Assembly (NCBI RefSeq): GCF_000337575.1
Contig: NZ_AOIM01000034.1
Span: 78,860 to 142,859, forward strand
DNA from: Natrialba hulunbeirensis JCM 10989
GTDB lineage: Archaea; Halobacteriota; Halobacteria; Halobacteriales; Natrialbaceae
Length of the DNA: 64,000 bases
Direction of reading: 5' to 3'
Part shown: positions 1-7,727 of the stretch, one piece after another
Numbering within the stretch: position 1 is the first letter of the stretch
Layout of the letters: every line of letters begins with the position of its first letter
Position numbers and translations under genes: made by a program
Notes under the pieces: model-generated
Databases searched by the model: none
What the model was told of the DNA's origin: nothing
What the model saw: only the letters and a program-made list of their open reading frames with translations

Positions 1-386
1 AGGACAAGATCGAACTCGACCGCGTCGTTGAGGTCGTCCGCACTCTCCCGACCCAGAGCAAACTGGTCCTGTTCTCGATCATCCTTCTGGAAAAGAACGG
101 TGTGCACAGCATCAACACGGGCGAGGTGTTCAACATCTACAAGCGCCTCTGTGAGGAGATCGATGCGGATGTCCTCACACAGCGCCGTGTGACGGATCTG
201 ATCAGCGAACTCGACATGCTCGGAATCGTCAACGCTGTCGTCGTCTCGAAGGGACGCTACGGCCGAACGAAGGAGATCAGCCTCTCGGTGCCGATCGACG
301 AGACGGAGGCGGTACTGCTCTCTGATTCCAGACTTTCGGATATCGACGATATCCAGCCGTTCGTGCAGGCACGGTTCGAGAACTGA
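1..386 (+). CDS. Orc1/Cdc6 replication initiator, C-terminal part
   Basis: The reading frame is already open at base 3 and runs about 127 codons to TGA, so the gene begins left of the window and the AAA+ ATPase core is missing. What remains looks like the winged-helix DNA-binding domain of archaeal ORC1-type proteins: a helical stretch (VVRTLPTQSKLVLFSII), a linker with YKRLC, then VTDLISELDMLG and the basic wing SKGRYGRTKEISL. These proteins bind origin recognition boxes and load MCM. I see no origin recognition boxes or AT-rich unwinding element in the 106 bp that follow, so any origin would lie to the left. The protein ends with a short acidic tail. The domain is recognised by its overall pattern and not by a single diagnostic motif, and which Orc paralogue it is cannot be decided. 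Confidence 0.8.
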   Translation, partial: DKIELDRVVEVVRTLPTQSKLVLFSIILLEKNGVHSINTGEVFNIYKRLCEEIDADVLTQRRVTDLISELDMLGIVNAVVVSKGRYGRTKEISLSVPIDETEAVLLSDSRLSDIDDIQPFVQARFEN

Positions 387-492
387 CCGCAAGCGCGTCC
401 CTGTTCTGTTCTATCCTATCCTGTCTGATCCAGGTTCCCACTCGCTCGGCCTGTCCGAAGGAGGGATATCTCCGGACTCGCTTTCCCCCAGT

Positions 493-957
493 ATGCAGCG
501 ACGAACGGTCCTCGCGGGACTCGGTAGCCTCCCCGGTATTCTCGCGCTGAGTGGCTGTCTTTCCGACGATCACGACGGTGAAATTGAGGAGTTCGAACGC
601 GGCGAGATCGAGATCACCATCGACGACGAGTCGATCGAGTCGATGGACAAGATCCAGGCCGAACACGCCGACAACGACTCGATAGATTTCCACCTCCACG
701 AGTTCGACGACTACTGGTACATGGAAGGCGAGGAACGGGTGACCGTCGCGGAGGGATTTAACCTCCTCCCGCATTTCGAGTACGAGCGCGTCGACGATTC
801 GAACGTGGTGACGTTCGACGGGACGGTGTACGACGACCGCGATTCAGAGACGACGATTGCAGTCGAAGTCGACGGCGAGGCGGTTGATCCAACGGCCCAC
901 GAACTCACCGACCGTGAGGCACTGGTACTCGAGATCGAGTCCGGCAAGAACGACTGA
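493..957 (+). CDS. Small Tat-type lipoprotein of unknown function
   Basis: A 154-residue protein with a twin-arginine signal at the N-terminus (QRRTVLAGLG) and a lipobox ending LSGC, so Cys22 is the probable lipidated residue and the mature protein sits on the outer face of the membrane. The remaining 130 residues are acidic and predicted to be beta-rich, alternating short hydrophobic strands with Asp/Glu runs. There are no cysteines after the lipobox and no enzymatic motif I recognise. The start is an ATG directly before the signal peptide. It follows the orc gene by 106 bp and is convergent with the signal peptidase gene, so it is probably a single transcription unit. Many haloarchaeal genomes carry unrelated small lipoproteins of this build; its ligand or role cannot be inferred. 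Confidence 0.85.
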   Translation: MQRRTVLAGLGSLPGILALSGCLSDDHDGEIEEFERGEIEITIDDESIESMDKIQAEHADNDSIDFHLHEFDDYWYMEGEERVTVAEGFNLLPHFEYERVDDSNVVTFDGTVYDDRDSETTIAVEVDGEAVDPTAHELTDREALVLEIESGKND

Positions 958-1030
958 TTGCGTCTTGGTTTGAACGACCGGCTGTGGTCTGTTTCTGTCC
1001 GAAATTCCTGAGCGGATGTTCCTGTCCGAA

Positions 1031-2104
1031 TTACGTCCTGGACCGGTGTGCTGCAGCCGCGACTCCAACGCCAGCGCTGGCAGCAACACCGATCCCGGCG
1101 TTGCTCATCTGATCAAGCATTGCACCGTCGATCAGTCCTGTCGCACCGGGTGCGATCGGGCCGAGCATACCGCCGAAGAATTCGTCGAACGCGAGGCGGA
1201 TGTGGCCGAGCCACGGGATGCGGAACATCGCCTTGCCGGTCACCCAGTCGGGATGGACGATCGTCGTCGCGGCTCCGCCCTGGTACTGGTCGTAGCCGTT
1301 GTTGTTGTCGCCCATCGTGACGAACCCGTCGTGTGGCGCTGGACAGGTCCGAACCTGGTTGCAGGTTGCGCCGCCGACGATTTCCTCGTCTGCCTTCGTG
1401 TCGACCCAGTTTTCGCCTTCGTCGACCCAGAAGTGTGCCCGGTGTATCACCGGTGTCTGTCCTGGGTCGCCATCAGGCATGAAGACGATTACGTCTCCCG
1501 GCTCACCGAACTTCTCGTGGCCGCCGTTCTGGCCGTTCTCGAGTGTCACCACACCGGTCTCGCCGGCGGGGTCGTCGCCGACGAAGCGGTCATCGTCGAC
1601 GACGAAGATGAGATCGCCGCGTTCCATGTTCGGTTCCATGCTGCCGCTCTCGACGGCGACCAACGGTGGCCAGATCCCACTCACAGCGAACAACAGGAGG
1701 CCGATCGCGGCGACGATCGCGACACTGCTCAGAATGTCTCTGATGATGACGACTGATCCATCGTTCGAGCGCAGAAACCAGCGGATAACGCCGTCGTCTT
1801 CGATAGTCACGCGGTCGTCGCGCCGGCCGGTGTCACTCGCGACAGCGGTTGGTTCGACCGCTTGATCGTGTTCACTGGCGTCCTCGCGGTGGGTTGGTTC
1901 CCGTTCTGTGTTGGTACTGGTCGAGTCAGTCGGGGCGTCGGTGTCTGACTCGGGGGTTTGGTTGGTGTTGTGATCGCGATTGCCTTTGTGTTCGTCTCCG
2001 TCTCCGTTTTTGTCTCTGTCTTCGTAATCGTGATCGCGATCGTGATCGCGACGTCGGTCACCAACATCGTCGTCAGTCCCACCGGGATCAGGGCCGCTCA
2101 TCAT
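1031..2104 (-). CDS. Signal peptidase I (archaeal Sec11 type) with His/Asp-rich N-terminus
   Basis: Membrane-bound peptidase that removes Sec and Tat signal peptides. The protein has 357 residues. Residues 1-105 are very hydrophilic and rich in Arg-Asp-His repeats, then Asp/Thr. One membrane helix covers about 115-145. The catalytic domain follows, with the nucleophile Ser155 in ESGSMEPNM, His221 in VIHRAHF and Asp266 in VTMGDNNN, which is the Ser/His/Asp set of archaeal and eukaryotic-type enzymes. A second weakly hydrophobic, Gly/Ala-rich segment lies at the C-terminus. The family is usually 180-300 residues; the excess here is the N-terminal tail, which would be cytoplasmic. Two ATG codons in tandem at 2099-2104 make the start slightly uncertain. 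A paralogue at 14560-15402 is interrupted by a stop codon, so this copy may be the functional one of the two. Confidence 0.93.
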   Translation of the reverse strand: MMSGPDPGGTDDDVGDRRRDHDRDHDYEDRDKNGDGDEHKGNRDHNTNQTPESDTDAPTDSTSTNTEREPTHREDASEHDQAVEPTAVASDTGRRDDRVTIEDDGVIRWFLRSNDGSVVIIRDILSSVAIVAAIGLLLFAVSGIWPPLVAVESGSMEPNMERGDLIFVVDDDRFVGDDPAGETGVVTLENGQNGGHEKFGEPGDVIVFMPDGDPGQTPVIHRAHFWVDEGENWVDTKADEEIVGGATCNQVRTCPAPHDGFVTMGDNNNGYDQYQGGAATTIVHPDWVTGKAMFRIPWLGHIRLAFDEFFGGMLGPIAPGATGLIDGAMLDQMSNAGIGVAASAGVGVAAAAHRSRT

Positions 2105-2229
2105 CCCGCTTTTTGCTGGGGGCTACAATCAACCTTCTGCTCAGTCGAACCACGTGAAGTCGCCCAGATCTGGCCCGAGTTCGTTCTGGATTCGCTATCC
2201 TTTTCCCCCAGGTCACGAATACGACTCGT

Positions 2230-3774
2230 GTGCCACTCGAGGGGCCGGCCCGAATCGTCAGCGAACTTACGAGCCGCGGCTACAACGCTGAGCGCGAAGC
2301 AGTGACCCATATCGCCGCGGCGGACCAACCCGCGGCCGTCCTCGAACAGGTCGTCGAGGGGATGCCCGACGATGCGTTGGTCGTTCGAACGGATCACGTC
2401 GAAGCCGTGCTAGCGGCTGGCGAAGACCCCTCCGTTTCAACTGGAGATCCTCCTGCAGATCAGTACGACACTACGGGATCAGTTCCAGCTGAAACAGGGG
2501 GGTCTGTATCGGCCCCAACCTCCGACTCGGAGCCCAACGCGCAGATCGAACGCAACAGCGATCCTTCGCTTCGCTCGCTCGAAATCGACGGCGACATGAC
2601 CGGTGACAGTACGGGAACCGGCGAGTACGAGGACTTCGTCGCCGTCTTCCGTGACCGACTCGAGCGCCTCGGCGGGAAGCTCCGCGGTCGGGTCAACCAC
2701 CGGCCCGCGACGGCCATCCAGTCGATGCCGGGCGGCAGCGAGGCGGGAATGGTCGGGCTGGTCAACGACATCCGCTCGACGGCGAGCGGCCACTGGCTGA
2801 TCGAACTCGAGGACGCCACGGGTACGTTCCCGTGGCTGGTGATGAAAGACCGCGAGTTCGCCGATATGGTCGACCAACTGCTCTGTGATGAGGTGCTGGC
2901 GATGGAGGGAACTCTCTCGGACGACGCAGGCATCGCCTTCGTCGACTCGATGTACTTCCCGGACGTGCCGCGTACGCACGAGCCGTCGACGGCAGACCGC
3001 CACGTGCAGGCGGCGCTGATCAGTGATGTCCACGTCGGCAGCCAGGAGTTCATGGCTGACGCCTGGGACGCCTTCGCGGACTGGCTCTACACGGAGCAGG
3101 CCCAGCACGTCGAGTACCTGCTGATCGCGGGTGACATGGTCGAGGGCGTCGGCGTCTACCCGAACCAGGACGATGAACTCGACGTGGTCGACATCTACGA
3201 GCAGTACGAGGCCTTCAACGAGCGCCTCAAGCAGGTTCCCGGCGATCTGGACATCGTCATGATTCCCGGTAACCACGACGCGGTTCGGCTCGCAGAGCCC
3301 CAGCCTGGCTTTGACGACCGGCTTCGCGACATCATGTCCGCCCACGATCCACAGATCGTGAGCAACCCCTCCACCGTCACCGTCGAGGGCGTCTCTATTC
3401 TCATGTACCACGGCGTCTCGCTGGACGAGGTTATCGCCGAACTCCCCGAGGAGAAAGCGAGCTACGACGAGCCGCACAAAGCGATGTACCAGCTTCTGAA
3501 AAAGCGCCACGTCGCGCCGCAGTTCGGTGGTCATACCCGTCTTGCACCCGAAGAGGAGGACTTCCTCGTCATGGACGAGGTACCGGATATCTTCCACACC
3601 GGCCACGTCCACAAACTCGGCTTCGGAAAGTACCACAACGTGCTCGCGATCAACTCGGGCTGCTGGCAGGCCCAGACGGACTTCCAGAAGAGCGTCAACA
3701 TCAACCCCGATTCGGGCTTCGCACCGATCGTCGACCTCGATACGCTCGACGTAACGGTACAGAAATTCAGCTAA
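2230..3774 (+). CDS. polB: DNA polymerase D small subunit DP1 (3'-5' exonuclease)
   Basis: Small subunit of the archaeal replicative polymerase D, the proofreading partner of the large subunit DP2, which is not in this window. The 514-residue protein starts at GTG 2230. Residues 1-120 contain a helical N-terminal part followed by an acidic, Ser/Thr-rich linker. An OB-like domain lies around 150-250. The calcineurin-like phosphoesterase domain follows and carries the metal-binding motifs in order: SDVHVGS, AGDMVEG, PGNHDAVR, YHGVS, and GHVHKLG near the C-terminus. All expected Asp, His and Asn ligands are visible. It is transcribed alone, divergent from signal peptidase and convergent with the GNAT-like gene. 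The length fits haloarchaeal DP1. The GTG start is the first in frame after a stop and gives the expected N-terminal domain. Confidence 0.95.
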   Translation: MPLEGPARIVSELTSRGYNAEREAVTHIAAADQPAAVLEQVVEGMPDDALVVRTDHVEAVLAAGEDPSVSTGDPPADQYDTTGSVPAETGGSVSAPTSDSEPNAQIERNSDPSLRSLEIDGDMTGDSTGTGEYEDFVAVFRDRLERLGGKLRGRVNHRPATAIQSMPGGSEAGMVGLVNDIRSTASGHWLIELEDATGTFPWLVMKDREFADMVDQLLCDEVLAMEGTLSDDAGIAFVDSMYFPDVPRTHEPSTADRHVQAALISDVHVGSQEFMADAWDAFADWLYTEQAQHVEYLLIAGDMVEGVGVYPNQDDELDVVDIYEQYEAFNERLKQVPGDLDIVMIPGNHDAVRLAEPQPGFDDRLRDIMSAHDPQIVSNPSTVTVEGVSILMYHGVSLDEVIAELPEEKASYDEPHKAMYQLLKKRHVAPQFGGHTRLAPEEEDFLVMDEVPDIFHTGHVHKLGFGKYHNVLAINSGCWQAQTDFQKSVNINPDSGFAPIVDLDTLDVTVQKFS

Positions 3775-3829
3775 CGACTCGTTCCGGCGCGTGTGGCGCA
3801 TCTGACCGCACGCGATCCGTCAGCATCAG

Positions 3830-4276
3830 CTATGACGGCTCCAGTCGAAACCGAACCGTTTGCGCTCCGTCGAAGCGCGGTCCACGCCCCTCCCTCGTGA
3901 ATCCGAGTTCGTCGGCCGCCGATTCGATCGACTCGTTTTCGGGAGGGGCAAGCACCTCTACCGCCATCGACTCGCGCTCGGCGAACCGAACCGGCTCCGC
4001 CAGCAACTGTCGACAGGCCTCGCCTGTCCCATCGAGTTGTGTCACGTGCACCGTATTCTCGCGCGCATCAAAGCTAATGAAGCCGAGCAGGTCCTCCGGA
4101 TCCGAGCCGCCGTACTGCGAGCCCGAACTCGAGACGTCGGCGTTCGGATCGTGGCTGCCGTCCTCTGCGACGCGGACGGTGCGATCGTGGACGAGGTTTC
4201 GCATCACGTCGGTCGGCGAGTCGGCGATCGCCGCCAGCGCGTCCGCGTCGGCCTCGAGTGCGTCCCGTACGTTCAT
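3830..4276 (-). CDS. GNAT-like acetyltransferase domain protein
   Basis: A 148-residue protein starting MNVRDALEADADALAAI, the typical opening of a GCN5-related N-acetyltransferase (beta-1/alpha-1). Later come LLGFISFDARENTVHVTQLDG, split by an acidic insertion at about 38-65, and an FTREGRGPRF-type C-terminal strand. The acetyl-CoA loop (Q/RxxGxG/A) is not clearly present, so catalysis is uncertain. The open frame reads upstream for another 65 codons, but the start at 4276 is preferred because a TATA-like element (revcomp ATTTATATT near 4300-4308) lies about 28 nt upstream, matching a leaderless transcript. It is convergent with polB, 55 bp away. Substrate unknown. Confidence 0.75.
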   Translation of the reverse strand: MNVRDALEADADALAAIADSPTDVMRNLVHDRTVRVAEDGSHDPNADVSSSGSQYGGSDPEDLLGFISFDARENTVHVTQLDGTGEACRQLLAEPVRFAERESMAVEVLAPPENESIESAADELGFTREGRGPRFDGAQTVRFRLEPS

Positions 4277-4298
4277 CGGTGTGTGGTAAAGGCACCCA

Positions 4299-4308
4299 TG
4301 AATATAAA
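4299..4308 (-). promoter_or_regulatory. TATA box of the GNAT-like gene
   Basis: AT-rich element reading ATTTATATT on the minus strand, centred about 28 nt upstream of the ATG at 4276. Spacing and sequence fit a haloarchaeal leaderless promoter and decide the start codon. Confidence 0.65.
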
Positions 4309-4553
4309 TCCGTCCGCGATCTGCTCGATTCTCCCGCGTCTCAGGAAACTGGTTCGGCCGCGACGACCGACTCGAGAGCGGGTGACGTGGCCGACGATCG
4401 TTGATGGTCGAAAATGTGAATTCACCGACGACAGGGGACAGAACACCGGAAAAATACGTGGAAGGGAACACAGTTATCTGCTCGCTCTGGTAACGGAATC
4501 AGTATGAGCCACGCCACCGGTATTCGCTCGATTGGACGGAACGAGGTGCCCCT

Positions 4554-5732
4554 ATGCGCGTTGTAGCCAAGTTCGGGGGGACGAGCCTCGGTAGCGGCGA
4601 CCGTATCAATCGTGCCGCAAACTCGATCGCGGCCGCCGTCGAGGACGGCCACGAAATCGCCGTCGTCGCGAGCGCGATGGGATCGACCACTGACGAACTG
4701 CTCGACGAGATTTCGTTCGAGACGGACGAAGCCGACCGCGCTCAGATCGTGAGCATGGGCGAACGGACCTCCGTTCGGATGCTCAAGGCCGCGCTTTCGG
4801 CCCGCGACATCGACGCCCGATTCTTAGAACCCGGCAGCGAGGGCTGGCCGGTCGTCACCGACGAGTACGGCGAAGTCGACGTCGAGGAGACCAACGAACG
4901 CGCCCGAGCGGTCGCCGCGGAGATGGATGAGACTGTCCCGGTCATCACCGGCTTCCTCGCCGAAGGACCGGACGGCTCGATCACGACGCTCGGCCGCGGC
5001 GGCAGCGACACGACCGCCGTGATGATGGGCAAGTACATGGACGCCGACGAGGTCGTCATCGTCACCGACGTCGAAGGCGTCATGACTGGCGACCCACGGG
5101 TCGTCGAAGGTGCACGAAACGTCGGCGAAATCTCCGTCGACGAACTGCGCAATCTCTCGTTCCGCGGTGCCGAAGTCGTCGCACCCTCCGCGCTTTCCTA
5201 CAAGGACGAGACGCTCGACGTCCGCGTCGTCCACTACCAGCACGGCGACCTCCTCTCGGGCGGCACGAGCATCGAGGGCGAGTTCGAAAACCTCGTCGAC
5301 CTCCGCGAGCGCCCGCTCGCCTGCCTCACCGTCGCCGGCCGCGCGATCCGCAACGAACCCGGCATCTTCCACCACCTCTCGGCCGCGCTGAGCGAGAGCG
5401 ATGTCAACATCGACGCCGTCGCCAGCGGCATGGACTCGGTCACGTTCTACATCGACGAGGACGAAGCCGAACGCGCCGAGAACATCCTCCACCGCGAGGT
5501 CATCGCCCGCGACGAACTCTCGAGTGTCACCGTCGACTCACCCGTCGCCGTCATCCGCGTGACGGGCGGCGAACTCCCCAATCAGCCCGGCGTCATCAGC
5601 GAGATCGTCAACCCGCTCGCCGAGGAGCGCATCCACCTGCAGGACGTCATCACGAGTGCGACCAGCGTTGCGCTGTTCGTCGATTGGGACGACCGCGAGA
5701 CGACACTCGAGTTGACGCAGGATCTGTTCTGA
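4554..5732 (+). CDS. lysC: Aspartate kinase
   Basis: Phosphorylates L-aspartate to aspartyl-4-phosphate, the entry step to lysine, threonine and methionine. The 392-residue protein begins with the nucleotide-binding motif KFGGTSLGS. The kinase domain extends to about residue 235, including LGRGGSDTTAVMMGKYMDADEV and the TDVEGVMTGDPR loop. Two ACT-type regulatory domains follow at about 255-320 and 330-390, so feedback control by an end product such as lysine or threonine is likely. The start is the ATG at 4554, directly at the conserved N-terminus. No other gene of the pathway is adjacent. The upstream 277 bp hold no convincing gene. It is well conserved, and only the effector is open. Confidence 0.96.
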   Translation: MRVVAKFGGTSLGSGDRINRAANSIAAAVEDGHEIAVVASAMGSTTDELLDEISFETDEADRAQIVSMGERTSVRMLKAALSARDIDARFLEPGSEGWPVVTDEYGEVDVEETNERARAVAAEMDETVPVITGFLAEGPDGSITTLGRGGSDTTAVMMGKYMDADEVVIVTDVEGVMTGDPRVVEGARNVGEISVDELRNLSFRGAEVVAPSALSYKDETLDVRVVHYQHGDLLSGGTSIEGEFENLVDLRERPLACLTVAGRAIRNEPGIFHHLSAALSESDVNIDAVASGMDSVTFYIDEDEAERAENILHREVIARDELSSVTVDSPVAVIRVTGGELPNQPGVISEIVNPLAEERIHLQDVITSATSVALFVDWDDRETTLELTQDLF

Positions 5733-5749
5733 GGAGTCGGTTGGTTTCG

Positions 5750-5754
5750 TTTTT
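5750..5754 (+). terminator. T-tract after aspartate kinase
   Basis: Run of five T residues 18 nt after the TGA of the kinase gene, in otherwise GC-rich DNA. Archaeal transcription ends at such short U-tracts; support is sequence only. Confidence 0.35.
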
Positions 5755-5902
5755 CGGGTTCCGAAGGAGTGTTCGGTATCCTTCTGGGTGAGCGGTGCTG
5801 CGTACTCGAGTTGGGACGTGTGTTGCTCCGGTTGGGCTCGTTTTAGAGCCCCGTCGTTCAGTCTGGTCCCGTTTATTTACCTGTTAGTCTGCACAGTGGC
5901 TG

Positions 5903-6070
5903 CTACTGAGTCGTGCTACTGAGTTGCTGTAGCGAGTCTTCAGGCCCTACGAGGAGGCCAACGATCGAGAGCGCAAGTCCTGCGTACACCAGCAACCCAG
6001 CCGAGGGACCGAAAAAGGTCGCTGCCAGGACGAGATTCATTCCAACGAGTACGAACTTCAAACCTAACAT
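5903..6070 (-). CDS. 55-residue two-helix membrane protein
   Basis: A short gene reading MLGLKFVLVGMNLVLAATFF, then a GPSAG turn, then a second hydrophobic segment (LLVYAGLALSIVGLLVG) and a polar tail (PEDSLQQLSSTTQ) before TAG. Both hydrophobic segments are long enough to span the membrane as a hairpin. Support comes from the clean amphipathic layout and from a TATA-like element (minus-strand GATAAATTATT at 6095-6105) about 30 nt upstream of the ATG, as expected for a leaderless transcript. It is divergent from the tryptophanase-like gene. Small two-helix proteins of this type are common in haloarchaea and generally uncharacterised; no function is proposed. Confidence 0.7.
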   Translation of the reverse strand: MLGLKFVLVGMNLVLAATFFGPSAGLLVYAGLALSIVGLLVGPEDSLQQLSSTTQ

Positions 6071-6094
6071 ACGATCTCTCTTGACCCAATTGAC

Positions 6095-6105
6095 AATAAT
6101 TTATC
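6095..6105 (-). promoter_or_regulatory. TATA box of the 55-residue membrane protein
   Basis: Reads GATAAATTATT on the minus strand, about 30 nt before the ATG at 6070. It is the only strongly AT-rich stretch in the divergent region upstream of the tryptophanase-like gene. Confidence 0.6.
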
Positions 6106-6258
6106 TCTTCGTTGGCAGTACTCTCTGTGTCCACCCTGTGTAGCACGCTCACGATTCCGTTCATCAGTGTCCCTGTCTGGCCGTAAACGCACTCCTCGAG
6201 ACGAAAGCGAACACGAGGTTCCAGCTAGACTGAACACGCGTGGCGTTCTCGAGTCCTT

Positions 6259-7611
6259 ATGGTCGCATACAAATCGAAGATGGTCGAGCGAATCCGGCTC
6301 CCCTCTCGAGAACAACGCGAGCGAAATCTCGAGGCCGCCGGCTACAATCTCTTCAATCTCCCCTCCGAGGAGGTCTTCGTTGATCTGCTGACGGACAGCG
6401 GTACCGGCGCGATGAGCGACGCCCAGTGGGCCGCCCTGATCCGCGGTGACGAGTCCTACGCTGGTTCTCGCAGTTTCGAGGAACTCGAGGAGGCGGTCGC
6501 AGACGTGATGGGATTCTCGAACGTCGTCCCAACCCACCAGGGCCGCGGCGCTGAGAACGTCCTCTACGGGGCGCTCCTCTCGGCTGGCGATGTCGTGCCG
6601 AACAACACACACTTCGACACGACGCGCGCGCACATCTCGAATCAGGACGCTGACCCGGTCGACTGCCCGGTTGAGTTCGCCCACGATCCGGACGCCGACG
6701 AGCCGTTCAAGGGCAACTTCTCGGTCGAGCGCGCCCGTGCCGTCGTCGACGAGCACGGTGCCGAGCGCATCCCGGTCGTCGTCCAGACGATCACGAACAA
6801 CTCGGCGGCGGGCCAAGCGGTCAGCGTCGAGAACACCCGGAAGGTCCGCGAGTTCGCCGACGAGATCGACGCCACGTTCGTCATCGACGCCTGCCGATTC
6901 GCGGAGAACGCCTACTTCGTCAGCCAGCGCGAGGGGGAGTTCGGCGACGCCTCGATCGCCGACATCGCCCGCGAACAGCTCGGCTACGCCGACGCACTCG
7001 TGATGAGCGGCAAGAAGGACGGGCTGGTCAACGCCGGCGGCTTCGTCGCCACCGACGACGACGCGCTGTTCGAGCAGTGTAAGCAGCGCGCGATCCTCTA
7101 CGAGGGGTTCCCGACCTACGGCGGGATGGCCGGCCGCGACGTGGCAGCGATGGCCGTCGGCCTCCGCGAGGCCGTCGAGGACGCCTATCTCGAGGACCGC
7201 ATCGAACAGGTTCGCGAGTTCGGCGCACAGCTTGCCGCCGTGGGGGTACCGGTCTACACGCCGACCAGCGGCCACGCGGTGTACATCGACGCGGGCGAAC
7301 TCTTCCCCCACCTCGACGCCGCGGAGTTCCCCGGTCAAGTGCTCGCCTGCGAACTCTACCGTGAGGGCGGCGTGCGCGGCGTCGAACTCGGCAGCTTTGC
7401 GTTCCCGGACACCGACCGGCCGGAACTGGTCCGCCTCGCCGTTCCGCGACGCACGTATCACCGCGAGCACTTCGATCACGTCGTTGAGACTGCCGAGGCC
7501 GTCCTCGAGAAGCGCGAGACGGTCTCCGGACTCCAGCTCGCGAGCGATCCCGTGATGCCCGAGATCAGACACTTTACGGCGGAACTCGAGCCGGTCCCGT
7601 CCTCGCAGTAG
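6259..7611 (+). CDS. tnaA: Tryptophanase / tyrosine phenol-lyase family beta-eliminating lyase
   Basis: PLP enzyme cleaving an aromatic amino acid to indole (or phenol), pyruvate and ammonia; cytosolic. The length of 450 residues is near the family norm. Visible motifs: PTHQGRGAEN (residues 91-100, PLP phosphate region), a FDTTRAH loop near 119, FVIDACRFAENAYF around 207-220 with the PLP-pairing Asp210, and MSGKKDGLVNAGGF at 249-262, where Lys253 is the expected Schiff-base lysine. Specificity is mixed: the QGRGAEN and SGKKD segments resemble tyrosine phenol-lyases, while VELGSF near residue 380 resembles tryptophanases, where the lyases carry an arginine. Tryptophanase is the preferred call. 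The ATG at 6259 is the first in frame. No dedicated permease is adjacent. Ends with TAG. Confidence 0.88.
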   Translation: MVAYKSKMVERIRLPSREQRERNLEAAGYNLFNLPSEEVFVDLLTDSGTGAMSDAQWAALIRGDESYAGSRSFEELEEAVADVMGFSNVVPTHQGRGAENVLYGALLSAGDVVPNNTHFDTTRAHISNQDADPVDCPVEFAHDPDADEPFKGNFSVERARAVVDEHGAERIPVVVQTITNNSAAGQAVSVENTRKVREFADEIDATFVIDACRFAENAYFVSQREGEFGDASIADIAREQLGYADALVMSGKKDGLVNAGGFVATDDDALFEQCKQRAILYEGFPTYGGMAGRDVAAMAVGLREAVEDAYLEDRIEQVREFGAQLAAVGVPVYTPTSGHAVYIDAGELFPHLDAAEFPGQVLACELYREGGVRGVELGSFAFPDTDRPELVRLAVPRRTYHREHFDHVVETAEAVLEKRETVSGLQLASDPVMPEIRHFTAELEPVPSSQ

Positions 7612-7698
7612 CCGATTTGGCTCCGGTTCGCTTCGCGTTCCGTTTCGCAGTAGCCGATCAACTTCCTATAGAGAACTCAATACTTCTCGCAAAAATTA

Positions 7699-7706
7699 CT
7701 TATAAT
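7699..7706 (+). promoter_or_regulatory. TATA box of the CocE/S15 hydrolase gene
   Basis: CTTATAAT lies about 26 nt before the ATG at 7728. Earlier in-frame TTG (7716) and GTG (7725) codons are therefore less likely starts. Confidence 0.65.
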
Positions 7707-7727
7707 CGTACGTGATTGTCCCTGGTG

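Noticed and set aside
387-492. Replication origin next to the orc gene
   Set aside because: No origin recognition box or AT-rich stretch in the gap; any origin would be left of the window.
4298-4507. A 69-codon frame upstream of aspartate kinase
   Set aside because: No domain, starts inside the TATA element of the GNAT-like gene, and has no promoter of its own.
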